64,000 bases of DNA. Source: Caldilineaceae bacterium (GTDB taxonomy: Bacteria; Chloroflexota; Anaerolineae; Caldilineales; Caldilineaceae). Under the pieces are notes generated by a model. It worked only from the letters and a program-made list of their open reading frames with translations. It was not told the origin of the DNA and did not search any database. A program made the translations under genes and the position numbers. How positions within the stretch are numbered: position 1 is the stretch's first letter; each line of letters begins with the position of its first letter. This document shows positions 54,888 through 62,696 of the stretch, piece by piece. The stretch covers positions 70,240 through 134,239 of the forward strand of contig JACKBA010000017.1 in assembly GCA_020634815.1 (NCBI GenBank), written 5' to 3'.

Positions 54888-56497
54888 GCTCCCGCTCCTT
54901 CCAGCTTGAGTGTCAGCTCGACGATGTGATGTTCGCCGTCAGTGTCAACGGTCATCTCGTCGACCATGTTTTTGATCAGAAAGAGCCCCCAGCCGCGTGG
55001 CGACTGTAGTCCCGCCAGCTTGGCATCCAGGTCAGGCGTTTCCGCCGTCGGAATGGTCTGGTTGCCACCGTGGTCGACGATGCGTACGCGGAGCATGGCG
55101 TCGGTGGCCAGGACCGCGATATGGGCCGGGACTTCCGCCTGAAAGCCGTTGCCATGTTCAATGGCATTCATCGTGGTCTCGCCGACCGCGGTTTTCAGCC
55201 GGTCGATCTGCTTCGCCGTCAACGGCACGCCGGCCGCGAGTTGCATCACCTGCTCGATGGCCAGCCGTTCGTTGCCCGGCTCGCTAGGCAGGTCGAACTC
55301 GCCGAGCACGCGCCAGGCCGGCTCACCGTCCTTATGCTCGGGCGCCGCCAGCCGCTGTACGGTGAGCAGCGTCACGTCATCTTCCTGCTCCCAACCAGGG
55401 CCGGTGAAGGTTTCGAGTTGCTGCATCAAGAAAGGAATCAGGTCGGCGCCGCCGCCATGTTCCTCGACCAAACTGCGCAATTGCGGGAAACCCAGCATCT
55501 CGCGCTTCGCGTTGTGCGCTTCGACCAGCCCATCACTATAGAGCAGCAGCGTATCACCCGGTTGCAGCACAATCTCTTTCTCCTCGTAGGGCATCCCGGG
55601 CAGCAGGCCCAGCGGCATGCCGCGCGCCCGCAGTTCCTCGATGCCGCCGGCAGTTCGCCGAACATAGGGCATGTCATGCCCGGCGTTGGCGTAGCGTACG
55701 TGACCGGACGCAGGGTTGACGACGGCATACAGGCAGGTGACGAACATCTTGGGCGGGATGTCCGGGCAGAGTACGTCATTCGCGCGCGCCAGCACATCGC
55801 CCGGCGCCACGAGTCGCTCCGCTGCTGCGCGTAACAGTGTGCGCGTGGTCGCCATCACCAGCGCGGCAGGCACGCCCTTGTCGGTCACGTCGGCGATGAT
55901 GACGCCAAGACACCCATTGTCAAGATGAATGAAGTCATAGAAGTCGCCGCTAACCTCCCGCGCCGGCTGCCAGAGCGCCGCGATGTCCCACCCCTCGAGG
56001 GCGGGTACTTCCTTGGGCAGCAGCGTCTGCTGAATGGTGCGGGCGACGCGCAGTTCGGTCTCGATGCGCTCGCGTTCGACCGCGGCCAGCTCCTGCTGGC
56101 GTACAAGCTGGGCGACACGCACGGCCGGCGCGGCCTGTACGGCCAGGTCGTTCAACAGCCGGCGATCGTCGCTGGAATACTCCTGGTCGCTGCGGCGCTG
56201 GCCGATGTTGATGATGCCTACCAGTTCTCCCTGACTGACCAGGGGGACGACCATGACCACGCCTTCGTCCTTTAGCCTGCGCAGAGCGGGCGAGTCGAGG
56301 TTGAGCCGGCTCAGTTCTACCGCGCCGCTAGAGTGCAGGAAGTAGGCCAGCAGCGGGTCGTTGGGAGCGATGTCCCAGCCGAGCAGGATATCCTGAACGG
56401 GCGGCGCATCGGGCAGTGCTTGCACCGGCGTTTCTTCGGTTTGCTCTTTGCGGCGCAGCGGCCAGAAAGATCGGCGGGATTTCGTTGTCGTCACCAT
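54884..56497 (-). CDS. GAF-PP2C phosphatase-HATPase partner-switching fusion
   Basis: The 537-residue protein joins three modules. A GAF-like sensor spans about 40-130. A SpoIIE/RsbU PP2C phosphatase spans about 145-383, with metal ligands Asp185 (SGDFYDF), Asp203 (IADVTDKG), Asp322 (YSDGLVE) and Asp373/374 (EDDVTLL). An RsbW-like HATPase_c_2 spans 395-535, with VGETTMNAIEHGN, IVDHGGNQTIP and GWGLFLIKNM. It can thus both dephosphorylate and phosphorylate STAS partners. No sigma factor lies in the window. It has a TTGGAGGC ribosome-binding site, and the CGTTAC repeats lie directly upstream. Confidence 0.93.
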   Translation of the reverse strand: MVTTTKSRRSFWPLRRKEQTEETPVQALPDAPPVQDILLGWDIAPNDPLLAYFLHSSGAVELSRLNLDSPALRRLKDEGVVMVVPLVSQGELVGIINIGQRRSDQEYSSDDRRLLNDLAVQAAPAVRVAQLVRQQELAAVERERIETELRVARTIQQTLLPKEVPALEGWDIAALWQPAREVSGDFYDFIHLDNGCLGVIIADVTDKGVPAALVMATTRTLLRAAAERLVAPGDVLARANDVLCPDIPPKMFVTCLYAVVNPASGHVRYANAGHDMPYVRRTAGGIEELRARGMPLGLLPGMPYEEKEIVLQPGDTLLLYSDGLVEAHNAKREMLGFPQLRSLVEEHGGGADLIPFLMQQLETFTGPGWEQEDDVTLLTVQRLAAPEHKDGEPAWRVLGEFDLPSEPGNERLAIEQVMQLAAGVPLTAKQIDRLKTAVGETTMNAIEHGNGFQAEVPAHIAVLATDAMLRVRIVDHGGNQTIPTAETPDLDAKLAGLQSPRGWGLFLIKNMVDEMTVDTDGEHHIVELTLKLEGAGA

Positions 56498-56513
56498 GCC
56501 TCCAAGTGTAGGC

Positions 56514-56550
56514 CGTTACCGTCTGGGAAACGTTACGGAGATCGTTACGG
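56514..56550. promoter_or_regulatory. CGTTAC repeats upstream of the partner-switching operon
   Basis: CGTTAC occurs at 56514, 56531 and 56543. The last two form CGTTACGG-N4-CGTTACGG (56531-56550), the same arrangement as at 62594-62613 upstream of the BTAD gene. The gap between the two flanking genes here is only 73 bp. Confidence 0.55.
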
Positions 56551-56570
56551 GCGACGGTTGTTGCCGGCTT

Positions 56571-57908
56571 CTATGTGACGCGCCCGATCTCGCCCTCAAC
56601 GACGACGGTGTAGGTGCGCAATGGCTCGGTCGCCGGGCCGGCCACAACGCTGCCGTTGGTGACATCGAAGCAGGATCCATGCCAGGGACAGACGACCTTG
56701 ACACCGTCGGTCGACCCTTCGTTCAGCGGGCCGCCGGTGTGAGTGCACGTGTTCTGCGTGGCAAAGAAGGCGCCATCGACATTGTAGACGGCCACGGCGA
56801 CGTCGCCCACCGTTACCATCTTGATTTGCCCTGGCTTCACGTCGGCCACAGCAAACTCGTTGGCGGCCAGCCGGTTCTGGGCCTTGGCCTCTGCATTGGC
56901 AAAGAGATCCTTGAGGGAGATTTCCACCTCCTCGCGTGCCAGCACGGGCACGCGCAGATAGACCTCGCCGTCGCGGATCTCCACGGGGAAGCGAGGAAGC
57001 CTGGCATTGGGGTCGAGCAATAGCTCGCCGGTTTCCAGCTTGTACTCGTAGCCATGCCACGGGCAGGTGAGGATGCCGTTCTCCAGCGGTCCCTTGCAGA
57101 CCGACCCGCCGCGGTGCAGGCAACTGTTGTGCAGCGCGTGCCACTGGCCGTCGACAAAGAAGACGCCGATGGAGAGCCCCTCCGCCTTGACGATCTTGCG
57201 ATCCTTGGCGACAAAATCGGCGACGCTGGCGACATGAACCTCGCGCATTTCCACCGATTGGGGCAGCCCCAGGCTGCGCTCGTACGTTTCTTGCGCCAAC
57301 TGCTGGAGCGGCTCGTCGTCGAGCGCTTGCGGCGGCTCGTAGCTCTCCGCCTCGCGCCCTTCGCCGTAGACGCGCGACAGCATCTCTTGCAATACGACCA
57401 GCAGCGTATTCCAGCCCTGGATGGCGCGCAGCACCAGATCCTGCCCGACAGTCTCGATTTCGGCGCTGAGCGCTCGCGTGATGCGCTGCTGCACAAAGCC
57501 GAGCATCCCGATCACGTACCGCTCCGGGATGTAGATGGCGGGGTCGGCGCCCTGCGACGTGTGCGCGCGGCCGACGTAATCCAGAAAGCGCGCATAGTCC
57601 TCGTCGAAGACACCCTGGGCCGTGCGTCGCCAGAAGGTTGCCTGGTGCTGCATGCGGAACTCCAGGTATTCCTGGTCGATCGAGCCATCGCGCTTGAGGA
57701 AGTGCTTGCGCGTCGATGGGAAGCTGAGTAACTGGGCGTAGATGTCGGCCACGATTTCAGGAATGTGCTGCTCGACGATGGCGCGCGTGGCGCGGATCGC
57801 CTCGGCGTGATCCGGCTCAAAGTCCACGAACTGCGCCATGAACTCGAAGTAGCGACCGGCATCGGCGGCGCCGCGCTTGAAGCGCTCCTGGGTGGAAAGC
57901 TCGGCCAT
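56571..57908 (-). CDS. protoglobin fused to two Rieske [2Fe-2S] domains
   Basis: The 445-residue soluble protein starts with a protoglobin (globin-sensor) domain (about 10-180) whose proximal haem ligand should be His116 in LDYVGRAHTSQG. Two Rieske domains follow. The first has Cys263-x-His265 and Cys282-x2-His285 (CLHRGG...CPWHGYEY). The second has Cys388-x-His390 and Cys407-x2-His410 (CTHTGG...CPWHGSCF). All ligands for two clusters and one haem are present. It may be an oxygen or NO sensor or a redox enzyme; no oxygenase domain is attached. It has its own promoter and a GAGGAGAAACC ribosome-binding site. Confidence 0.92.
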   Translation of the reverse strand: MAELSTQERFKRGAADAGRYFEFMAQFVDFEPDHAEAIRATRAIVEQHIPEIVADIYAQLLSFPSTRKHFLKRDGSIDQEYLEFRMQHQATFWRRTAQGVFDEDYARFLDYVGRAHTSQGADPAIYIPERYVIGMLGFVQQRITRALSAEIETVGQDLVLRAIQGWNTLLVVLQEMLSRVYGEGREAESYEPPQALDDEPLQQLAQETYERSLGLPQSVEMREVHVASVADFVAKDRKIVKAEGLSIGVFFVDGQWHALHNSCLHRGGSVCKGPLENGILTCPWHGYEYKLETGELLLDPNARLPRFPVEIRDGEVYLRVPVLAREEVEISLKDLFANAEAKAQNRLAANEFAVADVKPGQIKMVTVGDVAVAVYNVDGAFFATQNTCTHTGGPLNEGSTDGVKVVCPWHGSCFDVTNGSVVAGPATEPLRTYTVVVEGEIGRVT

Positions 57909-57976
57909 CTGGTTTCTCCTCTTGGAACAAGGGGCAAAGATCAGGTTGGACGCTCGGCGAGTGAAGATGGGTGCGT

Positions 57977-58005
57977 AGTCTAGCAGGAGATGTGCGAGGT
58001 CGCAA
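57977..58005 (-). promoter_or_regulatory. promoter of the protoglobin-Rieske gene
   Basis: On the minus strand TTGCGA (58005-58000) and TAGACT (57982-57977) are 17 bp apart, 68 bases before the ATG at 57908. Confidence 0.6.
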
Positions 58006-58054
58006 TTGTGGATTCTATTGCCCCATCAGGCGGTGGAACGCCGCTTCGTGTGGT

Positions 58055-59308
58055 TCACTTGCGCAACCACACACTCACGCTGTCTGGCTCCATCGTCTCC
58101 TGCACCACCCGTGCCAATTCTTTCGTCAGCACGTTCATGTCCGTCTCATCGCGCGCGGTGATGGCAAACTGTGCCAGCACTTGCTGGGCATCATACTTCT
58201 TGCGGTAGAAGCGCCGGTCGATCCAGCCCTGAATGCGCGTGTGCAGGGGTCTGGCCAGCGCAGCGATCGCCAGTGTCGAGAGCACGATGGACAGTTGCGA
58301 CCGTTGGCCGGTGATTGCCTCAAAGATCCGCTGGAGCAGAACGATGCTGCCAAAGAAGACCAGTGCCAGTAGCGCGGTCAGCAGCGCATAGATCAGCGTC
58401 TTGCGGATGATGACGTCGACGTCATAGAGCCGGTAACGCAGGATGGCAAACGCGATCCCGCCCGACAGAAACAGATAGGTCAGGATGTAGATCGGGATAT
58501 AGACTAGGAACATGAAGGCGAAACGGCGCAACGACGGCTCGGACGGCGGGAATAAAACCGCGCTGATGGCCATGGGAATAAAGCCGAGAAATGTGCCCAG
58601 GATGCTGGCCATCACCCACTTTGTCTGCTGTTGCTCCATGCGATTGGAAATGCGCCGGTAGCGATAGACGACCGCATAGCCGGCAAGGCCAAACCAAAGC
58701 GAGAAAGGCGAGAGCAAAGCGCCGGCATAGACACGGTCGTTGAGAGGCAACCCCAATTGTGGCAGGATCGTGGCGACAATCGAAATCGCGGCGAGCGGCC
58801 ACGCGACCCACAGCGTCCAGCGGGGCACAAACCGGCCATCGGGAAAAACAAAGGGCAGCAAAATAAAGATGCCCGTGGGAATGGCATAAAGCATGGTCAC
58901 CAAGGGCATGGCCGCCCCTAGATTTTCGACACCCTCGACAGCCCAGAGCGTCAGCATCAACGAGAGCAACAGGGCGACCCAGTTGTCGGAGCGACGCCAG
59001 AAGATAAACACGCCGACCAGGATAAAGAACATTTTGGGCAGCAGGCTGCTGGCATAATAGAACGCCATCATTGCCGGCATGGGTAATCCAGCCTGTGCCG
59101 CCAGTGCCATGTCTTCCTGACTTACCGCCCAGGGGCCGCAAACAGCGCCGGGCGCAGTGCAGGCCGGCAACGGTGCACCCCAGCCGCGCACCGTGCTGGC
59201 AATGAGCGCAACGACCGCCGTCGTCGACAGGATGATCCACAGCGCCCGGGCAATGTTGAGCCAGGGCTGCTGCAAAGTGGTATTGGCCGTCTGTTGTGGT
59301 GGGTGCAT
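58055..59308 (-). CDS. multi-TM sensor-like membrane protein (paralogue A)
   Basis: The 417-residue protein has about eight membrane helices in residues 20-350, then a soluble tail of about 65 residues (RRFYRKKYDAQQVLAQFAIT...DSVSVWLRK). The YRLYDVDVIIRKTLIYALL helix and the tail match the N-terminal sensor half of Chloroflexota multi-TM histidine kinases, but there is no kinase domain. The ATG at 59308 has GAGAGAGC before it; a TTG at 59326 would couple it to a 24-codon frame. A close paralogue lies 193 bp upstream. Confidence 0.82.
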   Translation of the reverse strand: MHPPQQTANTTLQQPWLNIARALWIILSTTAVVALIASTVRGWGAPLPACTAPGAVCGPWAVSQEDMALAAQAGLPMPAMMAFYYASSLLPKMFFILVGVFIFWRRSDNWVALLLSLMLTLWAVEGVENLGAAMPLVTMLYAIPTGIFILLPFVFPDGRFVPRWTLWVAWPLAAISIVATILPQLGLPLNDRVYAGALLSPFSLWFGLAGYAVVYRYRRISNRMEQQQTKWVMASILGTFLGFIPMAISAVLFPPSEPSLRRFAFMFLVYIPIYILTYLFLSGGIAFAILRYRLYDVDVIIRKTLIYALLTALLALVFFGSIVLLQRIFEAITGQRSQLSIVLSTLAIAALARPLHTRIQGWIDRRFYRKKYDAQQVLAQFAITARDETDMNVLTKELARVVQETMEPDSVSVWLRK

Positions 59309-59327
59309 GCTCTCTCTGGCGCTCAAC

Positions 59328-59402
59328 CTAGACGCTACTCGAATGACCCAACATCAAGTGGGCTACACCGACGATCCAATGCCACAAGGTCAGCGTTTTC
59401 AT
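59328..59402 (-). CDS. possible 24-codon leader peptide
   Basis: ATG at 59402 is preceded by AGGAGCGAGGAACAAACC and followed by 24 codons (MKTLTLWHWIVGVAHLML, then GHSSSV) to TAG. The stop is one base before the TTG that opens the long frame of paralogue A. It could be a leader peptide or the relic of a small membrane protein. Confidence 0.3.
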   Translation of the reverse strand: MKTLTLWHWIVGVAHLMLGHSSSV

Positions 59403-59501
59403 GGTTTGTTCCTCGCTCCTGCGGTCTTGAGTCGTGTGTCAATATGGGGTTGTCTGTCACCATCTTCGCGCAAGGCCGCAACTGGATCGGTACGATTACC
59501 G

Positions 59502-60725
59502 CTACCGTTTCAGCCAGAGAGCGATCGTCTCCGGCTCCATCGTCTCCTGCACCACGCGCGCCAATTCTGTCGCCAATGCATTCATGTCGGTCTCATCACG
59601 CGCGGTGATGGCGAAGTGCGCCAGCACCTGCTGCTTATCGTACTTCTGGCGATAGAAGCGGCGGTCAACGGCTGTTTGCACCCGTTGCCGCAATGGGTTG
59701 AACAAAGCCGCAATCAGCAGGGTAGAGAGAACAATGGCGAGAGGGGATTGGGTGCCGGTAACGGCCGTTATGCTGCCCTGGAGCAACGTAATGCTGCCGA
59801 AATAAGCGGCTGCCAACAGCACTGAGACCACCGCATACTGCACCGTGCGCCGGATAATGACGTCAATTCCCCACAAGCCATAGCGCATAATCGCGATCAT
59901 CATGCTCACCGGGAATATGTAGGCCATGAGGTATATGATGGCCATCCCGATGGTATTGGTTAGAAATAGGCCTTGTGGCGTCGATCGCGGAAAGATATCA
60001 AAGAAAAGACTCCAGCCGGCCATGCAGAGTATCAATCCTGTAATTCCCAGCAGCACCCACTTCGTTTGCTGTCTTTCGATTGCGGTTGAAACATGGCGAT
60101 AGCGATAAATTTGTGACCAGATGCCGAGCGCTAACATGCTCAAGAACAGCAGGCTCCCTACTTGATCACCTAGGATGTTGCGAGTCAGGTCGAGGATCCA
60201 TGCCAAGAGGCAAATCTTGAAAGCCAACAGGCTCAATCTGTTCAAAAATCGGCCATTGGGAAAGATAAAGACGACCAGAAGAATGAGCGGTACGAATAAC
60301 AGGGAGAGTTGAGTATAGAGCCATTCGACTGGCGGGTATTGGGTCGCAAATACAAGGCTCGCCTGAACAAACAAGGCGAGTCCGATGTAGATCAAAAGAT
60401 AGGCGGTCAGTATCCCCATCCAGTTGTCGAAATATTTCCAGAAAAGCAAACTGGCCATGACCGACATGGATAACGCGGTCAGCAGCTCAAGGCCAACATG
60501 AAAAGAGGCGTACCCTTGGATTGAAAAGGGCGATGCGTCGATCAAGGCTGCATCCTCGCTGGACAATGCCAGGGCCGGGCAGACGGGGGCATCGCAGGGT
60601 ACAGCCAACTCGCTGTATCGGTAGGGGAGTCCCAAGATAAACGTGGTCAGAAAAAAGAGGGTGATCAAGACCCAGCCAATGCGTGCAATCAGAATCCATT
60701 GGGGGTGCAGGCTCCTTGATTTCAT
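59502..60725 (-). CDS. multi-TM sensor-like membrane protein (paralogue B)
   Basis: The 407-residue protein shares with paralogue A the order of helices, FPNGRFLNRLSLL (A has FPDGRFVPRWTLW), the YGLWGIDVIIRRTVQYAVV helix and the tail RRFYRQKYDKQQVLAHFAIT...ETIALWLKR. It also has an outer loop with a CDAPVC pair, similar to CTAPGAVC in A, possibly disulfide bonded. It lacks any output domain. Its ATG overlaps the stop of a degraded third copy (ATGA), so three such genes once formed an operon. Confidence 0.82.
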   Translation of the reverse strand: MKSRSLHPQWILIARIGWVLITLFFLTTFILGLPYRYSELAVPCDAPVCPALALSSEDAALIDASPFSIQGYASFHVGLELLTALSMSVMASLLFWKYFDNWMGILTAYLLIYIGLALFVQASLVFATQYPPVEWLYTQLSLLFVPLILLVVFIFPNGRFLNRLSLLAFKICLLAWILDLTRNILGDQVGSLLFLSMLALGIWSQIYRYRHVSTAIERQQTKWVLLGITGLILCMAGWSLFFDIFPRSTPQGLFLTNTIGMAIIYLMAYIFPVSMMIAIMRYGLWGIDVIIRRTVQYAVVSVLLAAAYFGSITLLQGSITAVTGTQSPLAIVLSTLLIAALFNPLRQRVQTAVDRRFYRQKYDKQQVLAHFAITARDETDMNALATELARVVQETMEPETIALWLKR

Positions 60726-60910
60726 ACGGAATTCCGCTCATTGATCGGGTGACCCTGATTCGTCACCGGCTTTATCCACACAGACAGATGGTTTGGCTGC
60801 ATTGTCTCTTGAACGGCGCGCAGCAGTTCGGTTCGTAGGGCTTCCAATCCCACCTCGTCGCGGGCAGTCTGGGCAAAGTGCGCCAGCACCTGCTGTGCGT
60901 CATACTTCTT
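60722..60910 (-). pseudogene. C-terminal remnant of a third multi-TM sensor
   Basis: In the frame ending at TGA 60722, 62 codons read KKYDAQQVLAHFAQTARD, then TELLRAVQETMQPNHLSVWIK and a short new tail. This is the conserved C-terminal tail of paralogues A and B. Everything upstream of KKYD is lost. The stop still overlaps the start of paralogue B. The remnant has no start of its own, so it is a deletion relic. Confidence 0.85.
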
Positions 60911-60996
60911 GCATAAGGCAGGATCAGCGCTCCCGCCAGGGCAAATACCGGACCCGCCAGATCGGAGAACCAGAAATTCGGCGTTGTCCGCTTCAT
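60911..60996 (-). pseudogene. 5' fragment of a small membrane protein gene, cut at the deletion junction
   Basis: ATG 60996 overlaps the stop of the upstream 150-aa gene (ATGA) and reads MKRTTPNFWFSDLAGPVFAL, then a hydrophobic stretch, up to about the KKYD junction. Beyond the junction the frame differs from that of the sensor remnant and reads non-family sequence to a stop at 60772. It looks like the start of a coupled gene joined to the remnant by a deletion. Confidence 0.5.
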
Positions 60997-61445
60997 TCGT
61001 CTTGCCTGGACCGCCCGCTCAGCAGCCCCAGTGTCACCCCATACGCAAGATGCGCAGCCAGCAGTTCCCACGCGGCGAAGTCGGCCAGCCCGGTCGCGCC
61101 GACCACGAAGAGCGCCGCACCCACATAGAGCGCCAGTCCATACGCCGCGCCCAGCAGCCAGGCCGGCAGCGGCGTCCGCCGCAGGAGACTCCCGTAGAGC
61201 ACGCCCCACACCAGCCCCAGCACCGCCGAAACCGCCAGGTGGCCCAGCAGCCCCGTCACCACCGAGGCGCTGTCCGGCAGCCCAAAACGCGCCAGCACCG
61301 CCGCCGGCGCCACACCCTCCATCACCCCGATCGCCACCAGGAAGGCCAGCATGATAGCGCCCGCCGCCAATCCGTGCAACAGCCCGTCGACGGCCAGGTC
61401 GCCCAGTGATCTTGAGTTTGTCGTCATCTGTCTGTTCTGCGCCAT
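60993..61445 (-). CDS. four-TM hypothetical membrane protein
   Basis: The 150-residue protein has four predicted helices (about 22-45, 62-85, 95-118, 122-142) and short polar ends, and no recognised motif beyond glycine-rich helices. The ATG at 61445 follows AAAGGCGGCTACAC. It was probably translated together with the truncated small gene at 60996. I do not recognise the family. Confidence 0.7.
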   Translation of the reverse strand: MAQNRQMTTNSRSLGDLAVDGLLHGLAAGAIMLAFLVAIGVMEGVAPAAVLARFGLPDSASVVTGLLGHLAVSAVLGLVWGVLYGSLLRRTPLPAWLLGAAYGLALYVGAALFVVGATGLADFAAWELLAAHLAYGVTLGLLSGRSRQDE

Positions 61446-61473
61446 GTGTAGCCGCCTTTTGTATTGACGGGTG

Positions 61474-61605
61474 ATGTTGGGGTTTTAGGGTGTTGGGGTG
61501 TTGAGGTGTTGGGCTCTTGGGGTCTTGGGGATGTACAGAAAGTCATCCCGATAACCCCAAAACCCCCAACACCCTAAGACCCCAAGACCCAAAACCCCCA
61601 CTGAC
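61474..61605. repeat. G-rich heptamer-like tracts in inverted orientation
   Basis: The left part (about 61477-61530) is built of GGGGTTTTAGGG, GTTGGGGTG and TCTTGGGG units on the plus strand. The right part (about 61552-61602) has the same kinds of units on the minus strand (CCCCAAAACCCCCAACACCC). The arms can pair imperfectly and each can form G-quadruplexes on opposite strands. It lies between the four-TM gene start and the lipoprotein stop and may act as a transcription or replication pause. Confidence 0.7.
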
Positions 61606-61611
61606 AACGCC

Positions 61612-62472
61612 TCACTCCACCGTCAATGTCCGTACCATGCCGTGCGCCAGATGCGGGCTCATGTCGCCGTTGAGATCCGGCAGGAAGCAGAGCACCGTGT
61701 ACTCACCGGGCGGCAGATCAAAGGTGACCAAGGCGCGCTGGCCGGCGCTCATCGGCGACCAGAAGGCGACCATTTCAAACGGGGGCGGGCCTTCGGGGCC
61801 GCCAGGACCGGCTTCCGCCATCATGGCGATCAGGTCGTCGACGGTCACACCCTCGTTGAGCTTCAGGATCGGCATCTCGTGCCACTGGCCGCCCATGTTG
61901 TCAATCTGCCAGACATGCGGGCCGGCTGAGATCGTATCGGGCATGGCAAAGTTGAAGTCCACCAACGCTACGTTGACGTCCGCAACGGGCGCGGTCGCTC
62001 CGCTCGGCTCGCCGGCTGAAATCGCCGTGGACTGAGGCGGGCCTTCTGCCGGAAAGTACACCGCCACGTAGCCGCCCGGCGCCAGGTCGTAGATCACCTG
62101 GCCGTCGACGCTGTTCCCGGTGCTGCCCAGGAGCGTAACCAGCGGCAGCGCGGCCATGGGGTCGGGCTGCGCCAGCGCTTCGTTTACCTGCACCATCGTC
62201 ACGCCGTCGTTGAGCTTTGCCAGTTCGGGCATGTTTTCGGGGTCGCCACCCTGCACGGTCACCGCCACAATCCCCGACGGGATCTCGGCCGGCGCTTCCA
62301 GGCGGCCATCGCTCACCGTCAACGTCACCACCGGGATAGTTGTTTCGACAGCGGCGGCTTCGGTCGCTTCCGGCTCGCCCCCGGCCGCATCTGGCGCCTG
62401 CACAGGTTGGCAGGCACTCAACAGTGCCACAATTGCAAAGATAGCGGTGAGTAAGTGCCATCGCTTTGCCAT
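61612..62472 (-). CDS. cupredoxin-like lipoprotein
   Basis: The 286-residue protein has a lipobox (LLSAC, Cys21) and two related beta-sandwich halves. Residues 45-165 include AEIPSGIVAVTVQGGDPENM and GGYVAVYFP. Residues 170-286 include MPDTISAGPHVWQIDN, QWHEMPILKLNEGVTVDDLI and PPGEYTVLCFLPDLNG, ending with HLAHGMVRTL. The second half keeps the Cys-x(n)-His-x(n)-Met-like order of cupredoxins (LCF...HLAHGM). Copper binding is therefore possible but unproven. It is divergent from the BTAD regulator. Confidence 0.75.
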   Translation of the reverse strand: MAKRWHLLTAIFAIVALLSACQPVQAPDAAGGEPEATEAAAVETTIPVVTLTVSDGRLEAPAEIPSGIVAVTVQGGDPENMPELAKLNDGVTMVQVNEALAQPDPMAALPLVTLLGSTGNSVDGQVIYDLAPGGYVAVYFPAEGPPQSTAISAGEPSGATAPVADVNVALVDFNFAMPDTISAGPHVWQIDNMGGQWHEMPILKLNEGVTVDDLIAMMAEAGPGGPEGPPPFEMVAFWSPMSAGQRALVTFDLPPGEYTVLCFLPDLNGDMSPHLAHGMVRTLTVE

Positions 62473-62593
62473 TCGTTCTCCTCCTCTTGAAACGATATGA
62501 ATATCGACCAGACTGCGCCGTCGACCTGGGCTGCCACGGGTATGCGTCGATGATCAGGTCTGCATCCAGCCTACCTCGCCACCGTCGGGTAAT

Positions 62594-62613
62594 CGTTACG
62601 GTCTGCGTTACGG
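62594..62613. promoter_or_regulatory. CGTTACGG direct repeat upstream of the BTAD gene
   Basis: CGTTACGG-N4-CGTTACGG lies 84 bases before the BTAD start and about 47 bases before a candidate -10, TACAAT (62660-62665). Direct heptamer-type repeats in this position are how SARP/BTAD activators usually bind. The same element occurs at 56531-56550. Confidence 0.6.
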
Positions 62614-62696
62614 TGCGGCGGGAGTGCGAGCAGAGGTTCGCTTTTTTCGTCGAGTACGCTACAATGCCCGCTGCCAAGCCGTACTGGAGGACATTC

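Noticed and set aside
61474..61605. CRISPR-like or telomere-like array
   Set aside because: Units are short, uneven and inverted; there are no unique spacers of constant length and no cas genes.
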